Positions 54,338 to 64,000 of a DNA stretch of 64,000 bases are shown piece after piece. A program made the position numbers and the translations under genes. The notes under the pieces are model-generated. The model saw only the letters and a program-made list of their open reading frames with translations. It did not search any database and was not told where the DNA came from. Source of the stretch: Pseudomonas sp. RIT-562 (GTDB lineage Bacteria > Pseudomonadota > Gammaproteobacteria > Pseudomonadales > Pseudomonadaceae); contig NZ_JAPJIV010000009.1 of assembly GCF_026241895.1 (NCBI RefSeq), positions 124,001 through 188,000 of the forward strand, in the 5' to 3' direction. The stretch's first letter is position 1. Each line of letters opens with the position of its first letter.

Positions 54338-54808
54338 ATGCATAAGCTGATTTTGCTGGTCATGCTGGCCGTAGCGATCACCGGGTGCTCCAGCCGCAAG
54401 GATTTTTACGCCACTGGCGGCAGCCGCGCGGATGGCTCGATTGATATGGCATACGATTTCAAACCCTTTGAAACGCCTATTGTTGATATCAACCAGGCGG
54501 AGGCAGTAGCCTCCAGCAAATGCGCTGTCTGGGGATATGAGCGTGCCGAGCGATTCGGCGGGCAAATCCAGAATTGCCGTGCCAGTGATGCTTGGGGCAA
54601 TTGCACCGCTGGCCAGGTAGTCGTCAAGTATCAGTGCATCGGCAACATCACTCCGTCAACTCAGGCAGCAGCGCCGGCAGTCACACCCGTTGCGCCAGGA
54701 ATCATGTCGGCGGCCCAGTACAAGGAAACTCGGTTGAAGGCGTTGATGGACAAAAACCTGCCTTACAGCGAGTACCAGAAGCAATATCACGCGATCATGG
54801 CGGAGTAA
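54338..54808 (+). CDS. YecR-like lipoprotein
   Basis: A 156-residue predicted lipoprotein: signal peptide with lipobox AITGC at residues 13-17, acylated on Cys17. The mature part carries GGSRADGSIDMAYDFKPFETPIVD and CAVWGYERAERFGGQIQNCRASDAWGNCTAGQVVVKYQC, matching the YecR-like family. A second Cys set suggests disulfides. The C-terminal 45 residues form a linker and an SHOCT-like short helical segment (MSAAQYKETRLKALMDKNLPYSEYQKQYHAIM). Role unknown. ATG 54338 has AAAGGA before it. Confidence 0.82.
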   Translation: MHKLILLVMLAVAITGCSSRKDFYATGGSRADGSIDMAYDFKPFETPIVDINQAEAVASSKCAVWGYERAERFGGQIQNCRASDAWGNCTAGQVVVKYQCIGNITPSTQAAAPAVTPVAPGIMSAAQYKETRLKALMDKNLPYSEYQKQYHAIMAE

Positions 54809-54911
54809 TTCTTGTTCCCCCTGATCCGTATTTTTCATCGCCATCTGCATCTGTAATGCAAACAGTCTGCGGGTCACAATAACTGCACATTGATCATGCA
54901 GGAGCCCCTTA

Positions 54912-54995
54912 ATGGGCAAGATGGCGCTTTTCCTCGGTGGTTTTCTGGTATTGACTGTGCTGATTGGCGCATTGGCCACAATCTCTCCTGTCTGA
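54912..54995 (+). CDS. Small single-helix membrane protein (27 aa)
   Basis: ATG at 54912 with AGGAG seven bases ahead, TGA stop at 54993. The product is one hydrophobic helix: GKMALFLGGFLVLTVLIGAL with short polar ends. It resembles the class of tiny inner-membrane proteins. It precedes a hairpin at 55017-55042, so the transcript would end cleanly. Its regulation and partner are unknown. Confidence 0.55.
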   Translation: MGKMALFLGGFLVLTVLIGALATISPV

Positions 54996-55016
54996 CTTCA
55001 ATACCGGCACACAGCA

Positions 55017-55042
55017 AAACGCCTCCACTGATGGAGGCGTTT
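55017..55042. terminator. Bidirectional-type hairpin between small membrane ORF and katG
   Basis: AAACGCCTCCA (55017-55027) and TGGAGGCGTTT (55032-55042) form a perfect 11-bp stem with a CTGA loop. T-rich sequence follows on both strands (ttt gcgtttt on plus, tttt on minus), so it can end both transcripts. Confidence 0.8.
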
Positions 55043-55057
55043 GCGTTTTCCGGGTGC

Positions 55058-57394
<2,337 letters not shown>

Positions 57395-57530
57395 CTAAGG
57401 TTAGACCCGACTTGGGAAGTCAGCTAATAGGGGGAGTGTTGGGCGGTGATAGGGAGAGTCTCTTGGCTGGAATTGGGTGCGGGTGTGAATTTGGCGAAAG
57501 GTTTACAAATCCCGCAATCACCACGGGTCC

Positions 57531-57621
57531 TGTAGGAGTGAGCCTGCTCGCGATGGCGTCAAGCCAGTCAACATCATTGCTGGATGAACCATTGCCATCG
57601 CGGGCAAGCCTTGCTCCCACA
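57531..57621. repeat. REP inverted pair
   Basis: 'tgtaggagtgagcctgctcg' and 'catcgcgggcaagccttgct' followed by cccacag, facing each other with a loop of about 50 bases. It fills most of the gap between katG and the racemase-like gene, which otherwise has nothing I can support. Confidence 0.78.
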
Positions 57622-57635
57622 GGCGCCGGCACGGG

Positions 57636-58649
57636 TCAGTTCACTACAAAACCTGCTCCAACCGGATCGTTGCGCTCGATAACCCAGCGCGAGGTCCCCA
57701 GGATACTTGCGGTGCCCTTGACGGTTGGGCGCACCGCGCGGGTGCCGTTGAGGTCGACTTCGCCCAACAGGCAACCTTCAAACGTGCCGCTGCCCAGCAG
57801 GCCTTCAGACAGGATCGGCTGGTTCAGGCCGAGTTTTCCCCGTGCTTCGAACATTGCCATCATCGCGCTCGTGCCCGTGCCGCCTGGAGATCGGTCGAGT
57901 TGGCCGGCACTGAACACGTGGACGTTCTTGTAGAACGCGCGGTCGATGGTTGCCGGGTGCCAGAACGTGATGAAGTTGAGGTCGTTGATGTGCTCCTCGG
58001 TCGGGTGCTGGATCTTCAGCTGTTTCTGGATCTGGTCCCTAGCCAGCAGGCCAAGGCGCGACAGCTCGCTGCCGTTCTGCGGGCTGATGCGCAGGTCGCA
58101 GTTGGTCAGGTCGACGATGCCGAAGTAATTGCCGCCCCAGACCAGGTCGGCCTTCAGGTCGCCGTAGCCGGGCAGGTGCACGGGAATGTCCTGGGCCGCC
58201 ACGTAAGCCGGCACGTTTTCGAAACGGGTCCAGAGCACGGTGTCGCCTTCGGAGGCAACTTCCGCAACGACCAGCCCGGCGGTGGTTTCAAAGCGGATCT
58301 TGGTGATGCCATCGGCGCCACGCGGCACCAGGCCCAGGGCAACCATGGCCATGCTCACGGCGATGGTGCCGTGACCGCACATGTGCGAATAGACGCTGCC
58401 GTCCATGTAGATCAGGCCGGCGTCGAACTCGCTGCTCGACGGCGGGGTGAGAAACACCCCGAACATGTCCTTGTGGCCGCGCGGTTCCTGCATCAGCGCC
58501 TTGCGCAGCCAATCGTAGTTCTGCTCAAGAAAGGCACGCTTGGCCAGAATGGTCGAACCTGCGGGGTAGGGAATGCCGCTGTGCACGATGCACAGTGGTT
58601 CACCTTCGGTATGGGTATAGATGACATCGAACGTGTCTTGCATACGCAT
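57636..58649 (-). CDS. Proline racemase/hydroxyproline epimerase-family enzyme lacking the second catalytic Cys
   Basis: A 337-residue protein of the proline racemase superfamily. The first active-site motif MCGHGTIA is intact with Cys91. The second motif, normally DRSPCGTGTSA (or DRSPTGTGTSA in trans-3-hydroxyproline dehydratases), reads DRSPGGTGTSA: position 256 is Gly (codon GGC at 57884-57882). That removes one of the two general acid/base groups, so racemisation by the two-base mechanism is unlikely; a dehydratase or other elimination reaction is more plausible. ATG 58649 with AGGAG is chosen; upstream frame is non-homologous. It follows the permease genes by 38 bases on the same strand. 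Confidence 0.87.
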   Translation of the reverse strand: MRMQDTFDVIYTHTEGEPLCIVHSGIPYPAGSTILAKRAFLEQNYDWLRKALMQEPRGHKDMFGVFLTPPSSSEFDAGLIYMDGSVYSHMCGHGTIAVSMAMVALGLVPRGADGITKIRFETTAGLVVAEVASEGDTVLWTRFENVPAYVAAQDIPVHLPGYGDLKADLVWGGNYFGIVDLTNCDLRISPQNGSELSRLGLLARDQIQKQLKIQHPTEEHINDLNFITFWHPATIDRAFYKNVHVFSAGQLDRSPGGTGTSAMMAMFEARGKLGLNQPILSEGLLGSGTFEGCLLGEVDLNGTRAVRPTVKGTASILGTSRWVIERNDPVGAGFVVN

Positions 58650-58687
58650 GACTGAACTCCTGGCTTTCGGGGTGTAGGTGTGGGGGG

Positions 58688-59476
58688 TTATTTGCGTTCT
58701 GACAAAAGGTCGAGACCGATGCACAGGTCGAGGATTATCACGGCGAGGACCACCACGACGATGGTTGCCCCGGAGGCGGCGGCGATCGTCGGGTCGACGG
58801 TGTACTGCACATAGTTGAAGAGCTTCACCGGGATGGTGTTCAAGTCCGGGGTGGTGTTGAAGATCGACAGCTCGACGTTGATCCACGACGAGATGAAGGC
58901 AAAGATCGACCCGGTGACGATCCCCGGACGGATCTGTGGCAGCACCACCAGGAAGAAGGTCGCCCAGGGTGTTGCGCCCAGGTCGCTGGACGCTTCTTCC
59001 AGTGCCCGCTGTTCTGGCGTGAGCATCGACAGCACCGAGCGCAACACGAATGGCGAGATGATGATCGTGTGGCCGATCAGCAGCGCGAGGAAACTGCGGG
59101 TCAAGCCGAAGTAGCCACCGAACTGCAACAGCGCCGCACCCAGGACGATATGCGGGAACACCAGCGGCGAAGTCAGGGCGGCCAGGATCGCGTTTTTACC
59201 GGCGAACTCGTAACCCGCAATGGCCAGGGCGGCAGGGACGCTGAGCAGCACTGCGACAAATGTCGCGACCAGCGCCAGCAGCGTACTGGTGGCAAACGAG
59301 GCCACGTAGCTCGGGTCGCTGAGCATCTTGGCGTACCAATCCAGCGTCCAGCCTTGAGGCGGGAAGGCGAGGAACGACGTTGCGGTAAACGACACTCCCA
59401 TGATCACCACCAGCGGCAGCAGCATGTAGCCGAGCACTGCCCAGGCGATCAGGCGAACCAGCATTCGAGTGATCAT
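58688..59476 (-). CDS. Polyamine-type ABC transporter permease (PotC-like)
   Basis: A 262-residue permease with six hydrophobic helices and the EAA loop RALEEASSDLGATPWATFFLVVLPQIRPGIVTGS. It belongs to the spermidine/putrescine (PotC/PotI-type) family. It overlaps the preceding permease gene by four bases (ATGA). The transported compound cannot be read from sequence; the co-encoded proline-racemase-like protein suggests a proline derivative or betaine. Confidence 0.9.
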   Translation of the reverse strand: MITRMLVRLIAWAVLGYMLLPLVVIMGVSFTATSFLAFPPQGWTLDWYAKMLSDPSYVASFATSTLLALVATFVAVLLSVPAALAIAGYEFAGKNAILAALTSPLVFPHIVLGAALLQFGGYFGLTRSFLALLIGHTIIISPFVLRSVLSMLTPEQRALEEASSDLGATPWATFFLVVLPQIRPGIVTGSIFAFISSWINVELSIFNTTPDLNTIPVKLFNYVQYTVDPTIAAASGATIVVVVLAVIILDLCIGLDLLSERK

Positions 59477-60315
59477 TGATTGCTCCCTCTGACACTGCCA
59501 ACTCGACCGGCGAGGCCGACCATGACCAGGGTGAAGATCAGCAGGACGACGCTCAGCGCTCCGCCGTAGTTGAAGTCGAATACCGAGCTGTATTGCTGGA
59601 AGATCAACATCGAGAGCACCGAGATTCTCCCGCCAGACAGCAGTGCCGGGGTGACATAGGCGCTGGCTGCCAGAGTGAACACCATGATCGAGCCGGAGAT
59701 GATCCCGGGCATGGTCAGCGGCAGCACGACGTGGAAAAACGTCGCCCGAGGGCTGGCGCCGAGGTCTTCGGAGGCTTGCTCATAGGCCGGGTCGACCTGC
59801 GCCAGGGCGTTGCCGGCCGCCAGGACGATGAACGGCAGCAGGATGTAGACCATGCCGATCAGGATGCCCAATTCGGTGCCCAGGAATCGCACCGGGGTGT
59901 CGATCAGGCCGGTATCCATCAGGCTCTGGTTCACCAGGCCCTTGCGCCCCAGCAACACCATCCAGCCGAACGAGCGCACGATGTTGCTGGTGAACATCGG
60001 CACCACCAGCAGGATCACGCAAGCGCGACGCCAGGCGCGCCACTTGACGACGCGCACCAGGTACCACGCCAGCGGATAGCCCAGCAGCAACGACACCAGA
60101 GTGGTCAATGCGGCAATGCGGAAGGTCACCAGAATGACGTCCCAGTGGTACTGATCGCCCAACACCCGGATGTAGTGATCTAGGGTGAAGGCCTGGTCAG
60201 CGCCCTTGGTCAGGCTGGCGAAGATCACCACGGCGAACGGCGCAAGAAAGAACGCCGCGAAAAATGCCAGGGCTGCGAACAGCATCAGCAGCGGGGCGAG
60301 CGTCTTGCGTTTCAT
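59473..60315 (-). CDS. Polyamine-type ABC transporter permease (PotB-like)
   Basis: A 280-residue permease with six helices, beginning with one long hydrophobic segment after MKRKTLAPLLMLFAAL. EAA loop: YEQASEDLGASPRATFFHVVLPLTMPGIISGS. Pairs with the PotC-like permease to form the pore. Its start overlaps the ATPase stop by four bases and its end overlaps the next start by four, so expression is tightly coupled. Confidence 0.9.
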   Translation of the reverse strand: MKRKTLAPLLMLFAALAFFAAFFLAPFAVVIFASLTKGADQAFTLDHYIRVLGDQYHWDVILVTFRIAALTTLVSLLLGYPLAWYLVRVVKWRAWRRACVILLVVPMFTSNIVRSFGWMVLLGRKGLVNQSLMDTGLIDTPVRFLGTELGILIGMVYILLPFIVLAAGNALAQVDPAYEQASEDLGASPRATFFHVVLPLTMPGIISGSIMVFTLAASAYVTPALLSGGRISVLSMLIFQQYSSVFDFNYGGALSVVLLIFTLVMVGLAGRVGSVRGSNQ

Positions 60316-61379
60316 AGCGATTCCCCGATCAGGTGCAGATGAGCGGGGTTGAAGCCCAGGCGCACGGTACTGCCGGCAATCATCTGCGGGCCGGGAAAAC
60401 CCATGGTGCGGGCGACGATCATTTGCCCGTCAATCAGGGCATGGATCAGCGTATGGCTGCCGACCGTGACGATGTCGCTGATGGTGCCGTGAATTTCGTG
60501 CCGACCGGGCGTCTCGGGCGTTGCAGCATCCAGCACCTGCAGATGTTCCGGGCGCAGGACTGCCACGCCGTGTGCCGCGACTTCGCGGGTATCGCGTGTG
60601 AGCGGTTGCTGGCGAACGCCCAGGCTTATTTCATCGTTGCCGGTGACCTGATACTCGATCAGATTGGCCTCGCCGATGAAGTCGGCGACAAATCGCGAAG
60701 CCGGCGCGCTGTAAATGGCGCTGCTGGAGCCGGTCTGTTCGATGCGTCCGGCATTCATCACCACGATACGGTCGGCGATGGTCATCGCTTCTTCCTGATC
60801 GTGGGTGACGAAAATGAACGCGATCCCCAGCTTCGCCTGCAGATGCTTGAGTTCCAGCTGCATGCGTTTGCGCAGCTTCATGTCCAGCGCCGACAGGGGT
60901 TCGTCGAGCAACAGCAATTTAGGTTTATTGACGATGGCCCGTGCCAGCGCCACACGCTGCTGCTGTCCGCCGGACATACCGCGAGGGTAGCGATCACCCA
61001 GGGCTTCAAGGCCCACCAGTGCCAGCGCTTCGCGTGCCCGCTCGCCCGCTTCGCTGCGGTTGACACCCTGGCGGCGCGGACCGTAGGCGACGTTTTCCAA
61101 CACGGTCATGTGCGGAAACAGCGCGTAGTTCTGAAACACCGTGTTCAATGGCCGACGGTAGGGCGGCAAGCGACTGACGTCCTGGCCATCGATCGCAATG
61201 GTCCCGGAGTCAGGCTGCATGAAGCCGGCGATCGAGCGCAGCAGCGTGGTCTTGCCGCAGCCGCTGGGACCGAGCAGCACGATGAACTCGCCTTGCTCGA
61301 TCTGCAGGTTGATGTTGTCCAGTGCCTGGTAGGGCCCAAAGTTCTTGCAGACGCTGTCGATGCTCAATAAAACTGGCAT
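60312..61379 (-). CDS. Polyamine-type ABC transporter ATPase (PotA-like)
   Basis: A 355-residue ABC ATPase. Walker A GPSGCGKTT, signature MSGGQQQRVALARA, Walker B LLLLDEPLSALD, H-loop FVTHDQEEA. The C-terminal 110 residues are a TOBE-type regulatory domain (EYQVTGNDEISLGVRQ... and the final IAGSTVRLGFNPAHLHLIGE), as in PotA and related carbohydrate/polyamine transporters. It is the energy-coupling subunit of the operon. Confidence 0.93.
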   Translation of the reverse strand: MPVLLSIDSVCKNFGPYQALDNINLQIEQGEFIVLLGPSGCGKTTLLRSIAGFMQPDSGTIAIDGQDVSRLPPYRRPLNTVFQNYALFPHMTVLENVAYGPRRQGVNRSEAGERAREALALVGLEALGDRYPRGMSGGQQQRVALARAIVNKPKLLLLDEPLSALDMKLRKRMQLELKHLQAKLGIAFIFVTHDQEEAMTIADRIVVMNAGRIEQTGSSSAIYSAPASRFVADFIGEANLIEYQVTGNDEISLGVRQQPLTRDTREVAAHGVAVLRPEHLQVLDAATPETPGRHEIHGTISDIVTVGSHTLIHALIDGQMIVARTMGFPGPQMIAGSTVRLGFNPAHLHLIGESL

Positions 61380-61394
61380 TGCAGACCTCTTGAG

Positions 61395-62444
61395 CTATTT
61401 GGCGGTGACTTTGCGGTTCCAGTCATTGGTGACACTGGCACGCTGCGCATTGATCTGGGCCCAGTCGAACAGGCGCAAGTCCTTGATCGATCCGCTGGCG
61501 CCCCATGGCAACTTGCGGGCGACGTCCTGGGACACTTCCACGCCTTTCACCGCCGGGCCCAGGTACAGTTTGCTGGCCAGGCAGGACGACGCCTCCTGGG
61601 TCAGTGCGGTATTGATGAACTGCTCGGCGGCCTTGCTGTTGCGCGCGCCCTTGATCAGGTGCAGGCGCGCATCAGTCGCCCAGGCGCCTTCCTTGGGGAT
61701 GGTGAAGCCAATCGGTGCACCTTTGTCGATCAGGTCCCAGGCACCGACGTTGAAGTGCGCCCCGATGATCGCTTCACCACTCTGGAAGGCATTGGTGGCT
61801 GCGCCCGAGCTGTCGAAAAACAGCGCGGTGTCCAGGGCGCCCAGCTTGCTGTAGAGCGGTGCCAGATCGGCTCGATCAATGCCCCAGACATCGGCCATGA
61901 AGAATACGAAAGGCACCCCGGAAGAGTTGGCGGGCGAGGGCAGCGCTATCGCACCGGCGTACTCGGGATTCCACAGGTCTTTCCAGCTGCCCGGAGCCTC
62001 TTTGATTTCCTTGGTGTTGTAGGTCAGGCCCAGGGAATAGAAGCCGCTGCTGACGGCGAAGGTGTGGCCTGCTTCGGCGTACACCCCTTGGGTTTCGACG
62101 TTTTTCAGGTTGGGAATGGCTGCCGGGTCGAGGTCGGCGAGTACGCCCGCTGCATACGCCAGTTCGCTGATCCCGCCATCCATCCACGCGACGTCGATGG
62201 TGGGGCTGGATTTCTGCTGTTGAAGCTTGGCGAGGGTCGTGGTCGAGGTGCCGACTTCCGCCGCGACGGCAATGCCGGTGGCTTTGGTGAAAGGTTCTGC
62301 AACACAATTGAGGAAGGCATCCCCCCAGTTGCCGCCGTACAACGCGACGGTCAGCTTCTGCTGCTCCGCCATGGCGCCTTGCGAGGAGATGCAGCCCGCC
62401 AGCGATAGCGCGACTGTGATTTTGTTAAGGTTTTTTATGCTCAT
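61395..62444 (-). CDS. Polyamine-type ABC transporter substrate-binding protein (PotD-like)
   Basis: A 349-residue periplasmic binding protein of SBP family 8 type. Signal peptide about residues 1-26 (ALSLAGCISSQGAMA, cleavage likely after AMA; the LAGC could alternatively be read as a lipobox). Typical opening LTVALYGGNWGDAFLNCVAEPFTKATGIAVAAEVG and later VAWMDGGISELAYAAGVLADLDPAAIPN. First gene of the minus-strand operon; promoter in the 107-base region shared with the divergent AraC-type regulator. ATG 62444 is preferred over 62489. Confidence 0.9.
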   Translation of the reverse strand: MSIKNLNKITVALSLAGCISSQGAMAEQQKLTVALYGGNWGDAFLNCVAEPFTKATGIAVAAEVGTSTTTLAKLQQQKSSPTIDVAWMDGGISELAYAAGVLADLDPAAIPNLKNVETQGVYAEAGHTFAVSSGFYSLGLTYNTKEIKEAPGSWKDLWNPEYAGAIALPSPANSSGVPFVFFMADVWGIDRADLAPLYSKLGALDTALFFDSSGAATNAFQSGEAIIGAHFNVGAWDLIDKGAPIGFTIPKEGAWATDARLHLIKGARNSKAAEQFINTALTQEASSCLASKLYLGPAVKGVEVSQDVARKLPWGASGSIKDLRLFDWAQINAQRASVTNDWNRKVTAK

Positions 62445-62551
62445 CTCATGTCCTCTGGGGCGTAGTCGAGCTGTTCCCCTTGTCTGCATCTTGCTCGTAA
62501 CGGCGCTACGAGCGCTTGCACAACGGGGTCTTAAAGTTGAATAGTTGGGTC

Positions 62552-63592
62552 ATGCCCAAAATGACTCAGAATCATCACGATTTCCATGTATCCAACGGCA
62601 CCGATGTGCAGGTGGGCACTCGCCCGCAATTGTCGGTGGGCCTGGTGCTGCTCGACCAATTCACCCTGGCGGCGTTTTCCGGATTTGTGGATGTATTGCG
62701 CCTGTCTGCTGATATCGGCGGCGCCAGTCGGCAGATCCATACTGGCTGGCGCGTGATGAGCGTTGACGGCTTGCCGCGAACCTCCAGCGCCGGGATCACG
62801 CTGGAGGTCGCCGGTGCGCTGGACGAAGACCTTGAGCAGTTCGATTACGTTGCCATCTGCGGCGGTAACGATTACCCCAACACGCATTTGCCGGGTCAGT
62901 TGCGGGACTGGTTGCAACGCGCAGCGCACAGCCGTACCCGGCTGCTGGGTATCTGCACCGGCACCTTCGCCTTGGCCCAGGCAGGGGTGGTAGGCAACCG
63001 CTCGGTGTGCGTGCACTGGAACGTTCTGGATGCGTTTCGAGCACGGTTTCCGAAGACGCCGGCGGCGGTGGATCATCTGTTCATCGACGAAGGCGACTTG
63101 ATTACCTGCGCCGGGTCAACGGCAGCGATTGACCTGGGCTTGTATCTGGTGGCGCGGCACTGCGGGCGGGAAAAGGCCCAGCAGGCCGTGCGGCACATGA
63201 TGCTGCAAGGCATTCGCCAAGGTCGGCAGCCCCAGGCGCACTTTTATGCAAACCTGGCGGACATCAAGGACGAGCGGGTGCGCCAGGCCGCGCACTATAT
63301 CGAGCAGCGCATGGACAGCCTGCCCACGCTGGACGCCATTGCGCGTTATGTCGGCCTGGGGCGTCGGCAACTGACTCGGGCATTCCAGCAGTCGCTGGGC
63401 ATTTCTCCCATGGAGTTCCAACGCTCGTTGCGGGTGGAATACGGCAGCTGGTTGCTGCTGAACAGTCATAGCAGCATCACGCAAATTGCCATGGATTGCG
63501 GGTTTGCCGACGGTGCGCATTTTTCCCGCGAGTTTCGCACGCGTTTTGGTTTGTCTCCGCGCCAGTTCCAGCGGCAGGAGCGGGCTGGCTGA
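62552..63592 (+). CDS. GlxA-family transcriptional regulator (DJ-1/PfpI plus AraC HTH)
   Basis: A 346-residue two-domain regulator. N-terminal DJ-1/PfpI-like domain (about residues 25-190) with QFDYVAICGGNDYPNTHLPG and RLLGICTGTFALAQAG (the nucleophile-elbow Cys retained). C-terminal AraC HTH (about 235-335): LPTLDAIARYVGLGRRQLTRAFQQSLGISPMEFQRSLRVEYG and CGFADGAHFSREFRTRFGLSPRQF. Such regulators usually activate adjacent amino-acid or amine catabolism genes; here it is divergent from the ABC/racemase operon. Start ATG 62552 is chosen; upstream TTG (62516) and ATG 62561 are alternatives. Confidence 0.9.
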   Translation: MPKMTQNHHDFHVSNGTDVQVGTRPQLSVGLVLLDQFTLAAFSGFVDVLRLSADIGGASRQIHTGWRVMSVDGLPRTSSAGITLEVAGALDEDLEQFDYVAICGGNDYPNTHLPGQLRDWLQRAAHSRTRLLGICTGTFALAQAGVVGNRSVCVHWNVLDAFRARFPKTPAAVDHLFIDEGDLITCAGSTAAIDLGLYLVARHCGREKAQQAVRHMMLQGIRQGRQPQAHFYANLADIKDERVRQAAHYIEQRMDSLPTLDAIARYVGLGRRQLTRAFQQSLGISPMEFQRSLRVEYGSWLLLNSHSSITQIAMDCGFADGAHFSREFRTRFGLSPRQFQRQERAG

Positions 63593-63623
63593 CTGTGGGA
63601 TTAAAGCTTGAGCGGCCAGGTCA

Positions 63624-63717
63624 CTGTGGGAGCAAAGCTTGCTCGCGATGGCGGCCTGGCATTGGAGATCCTGATTGACTGGATCGACGTCATCGCGAGC
63701 AAGCTGTGCTCCCACAG
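63624..63717. repeat. REP inverted pair near window end
   Basis: 'tgtgggagcaaagcttgctc' and 'catcgcgagcaagctgtgct' with cccacag, separated by about 40 bases. It lies between the GlxA-type regulator and the last, truncated gene. Confidence 0.8.
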
Positions 63718-63844
63718 TTCATCGGCCTCCAAGTCAGCTAGACTTGCCGTCAAATCCTTTTCAAAGGGCGCTTACGCGTTGATAAGCGAAATGGCGAGGT
63801 GCCACAATCGCTGTTTTTCGCGGCAGCATGATCAGGCGGATCAT

Positions 63845-64000
63845 ATGGATCGAATTGGGCCTCGGTACGACCAGGAATCGAAGATCGCCGAGCAGGTGCG
63901 TGCGGACCGGTTGCACCAGTTGTTCCACCAGTCGGTGTCGGCGGTATTTGGCAGTTACCTGGCCGCTATCATGTTGTGCTGGCTGTGCTGGGACAGCCTG
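63845..64000 (+). CDS. Truncated membrane signalling protein (N-terminus only)
   Basis: The last 52 codons in the window, starting at ATG 63845. Sequence MDRIGPRYDQESKIAEQVRADRLHQLFHQSVSAVFGSYLAAIMLCWLCWDSL: a short cytoplasmic charged helix followed by the start of a transmembrane segment. This opening is typical of Pseudomonas membrane sensor kinases or GGDEF/EAL proteins with an N-terminal 7TM-like sensor, but the type cannot be settled from this piece. The gene continues beyond the window. Confidence 0.75.
   Translation, partial: MDRIGPRYDQESKIAEQVRADRLHQLFHQSVSAVFGSYLAAIMLCWLCWDSL

Overview
The window is a high-GC gammaproteobacterial chromosome segment. Gene content and repeats point to Pseudomonas, most likely the P. 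fluorescens group: many 'gtaggagc..ggcttgcc..gcgatggc' REP-type palindromes, an OprD-family porin, an exported-type malate:quinone oxidoreductase, several GGDEF/EAL proteins and tandem Ohr proteins. The species is inferred from this content, not proven.

Layout. 1-6.0 kb: a GGDEF-EAL protein cut by the window edge, a small ORF, then on the minus strand a CHASE-PAS-PAS-GGDEF-EAL protein translationally coupled to an arginine deiminase gene that carries a -1 frameshift. 6.2-11.8 kb: TrmK-like methyltransferase, TspO, a DUF1206 membrane protein, a P-loop kinase-like protein, and an MFS transporter divergent from a LysR regulator. 11.9-13.9 kb: an organic-peroxide island with a LacI remnant, a 28-codon ORF, two ohr genes and an OhrR/MarR gene, sharing four copies of one palindromic operator. 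14.2-19.7 kb: a second signal peptidase II, a membrane GGDEF protein, a methyltransferase, a VOC protein and a TonB-dependent receptor. 19.7-26.3 kb: a 16-bp minisatellite among REPs, RidA, tRNA-Gln(UUG), a reverse-transsulfuration operon (CBS plus cystathionine gamma-lyase type) and small metabolic proteins. 26.5-35.4 kb: an exported M20 hydrolase, a RES/Xre toxin-antitoxin pair, a KaiC-like ATPase/histidine-kinase operon (kaiC frameshifted), a nucleotidyltransferase-fold protein, a DUF72 protein and a chemoreceptor.

35.8-47.6 kb is the most coherent catabolic locus. It holds a peptide-type ABC importer (with two ATPases fused in one chain), an OprD-family porin, a double-wHTH GntR/FCD regulator, a class-C-beta-lactamase-fold hydrolase, an omega-amino-acid aminotransferase and an aldehyde dehydrogenase. 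Together they suggest import of an amide- or peptide-linked omega-amino acid, hydrolysis, transamination and oxidation to a dicarboxylate. 47.6-57.3 kb holds a dihydroxy-acid dehydratase, malate:quinone oxidoreductase, an orphan Ntox15 (Tde1-like DNase) polymorphic toxin with two tandem immunity genes, a YecR-like lipoprotein, a 27-residue membrane peptide and catalase-peroxidase KatG. 57.6-63.6 kb holds a polyamine-type ABC importer operon ending in a proline-racemase-family enzyme that lacks one catalytic cysteine, divergent from a GlxA/AraC-type activator. The window ends inside the N-terminus of another membrane protein.

Four complete or nearly complete c-di-GMP proteins, two peroxide defences (Ohr, KatG), two conflict systems (RES/Xre, Tde/Tdi-like) and two nutrient-uptake operons make this a typical accessory-rich Pseudomonas stretch. 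Two genes are broken by a single missing base, so assembly quality should be considered before calling them true pseudogenes.
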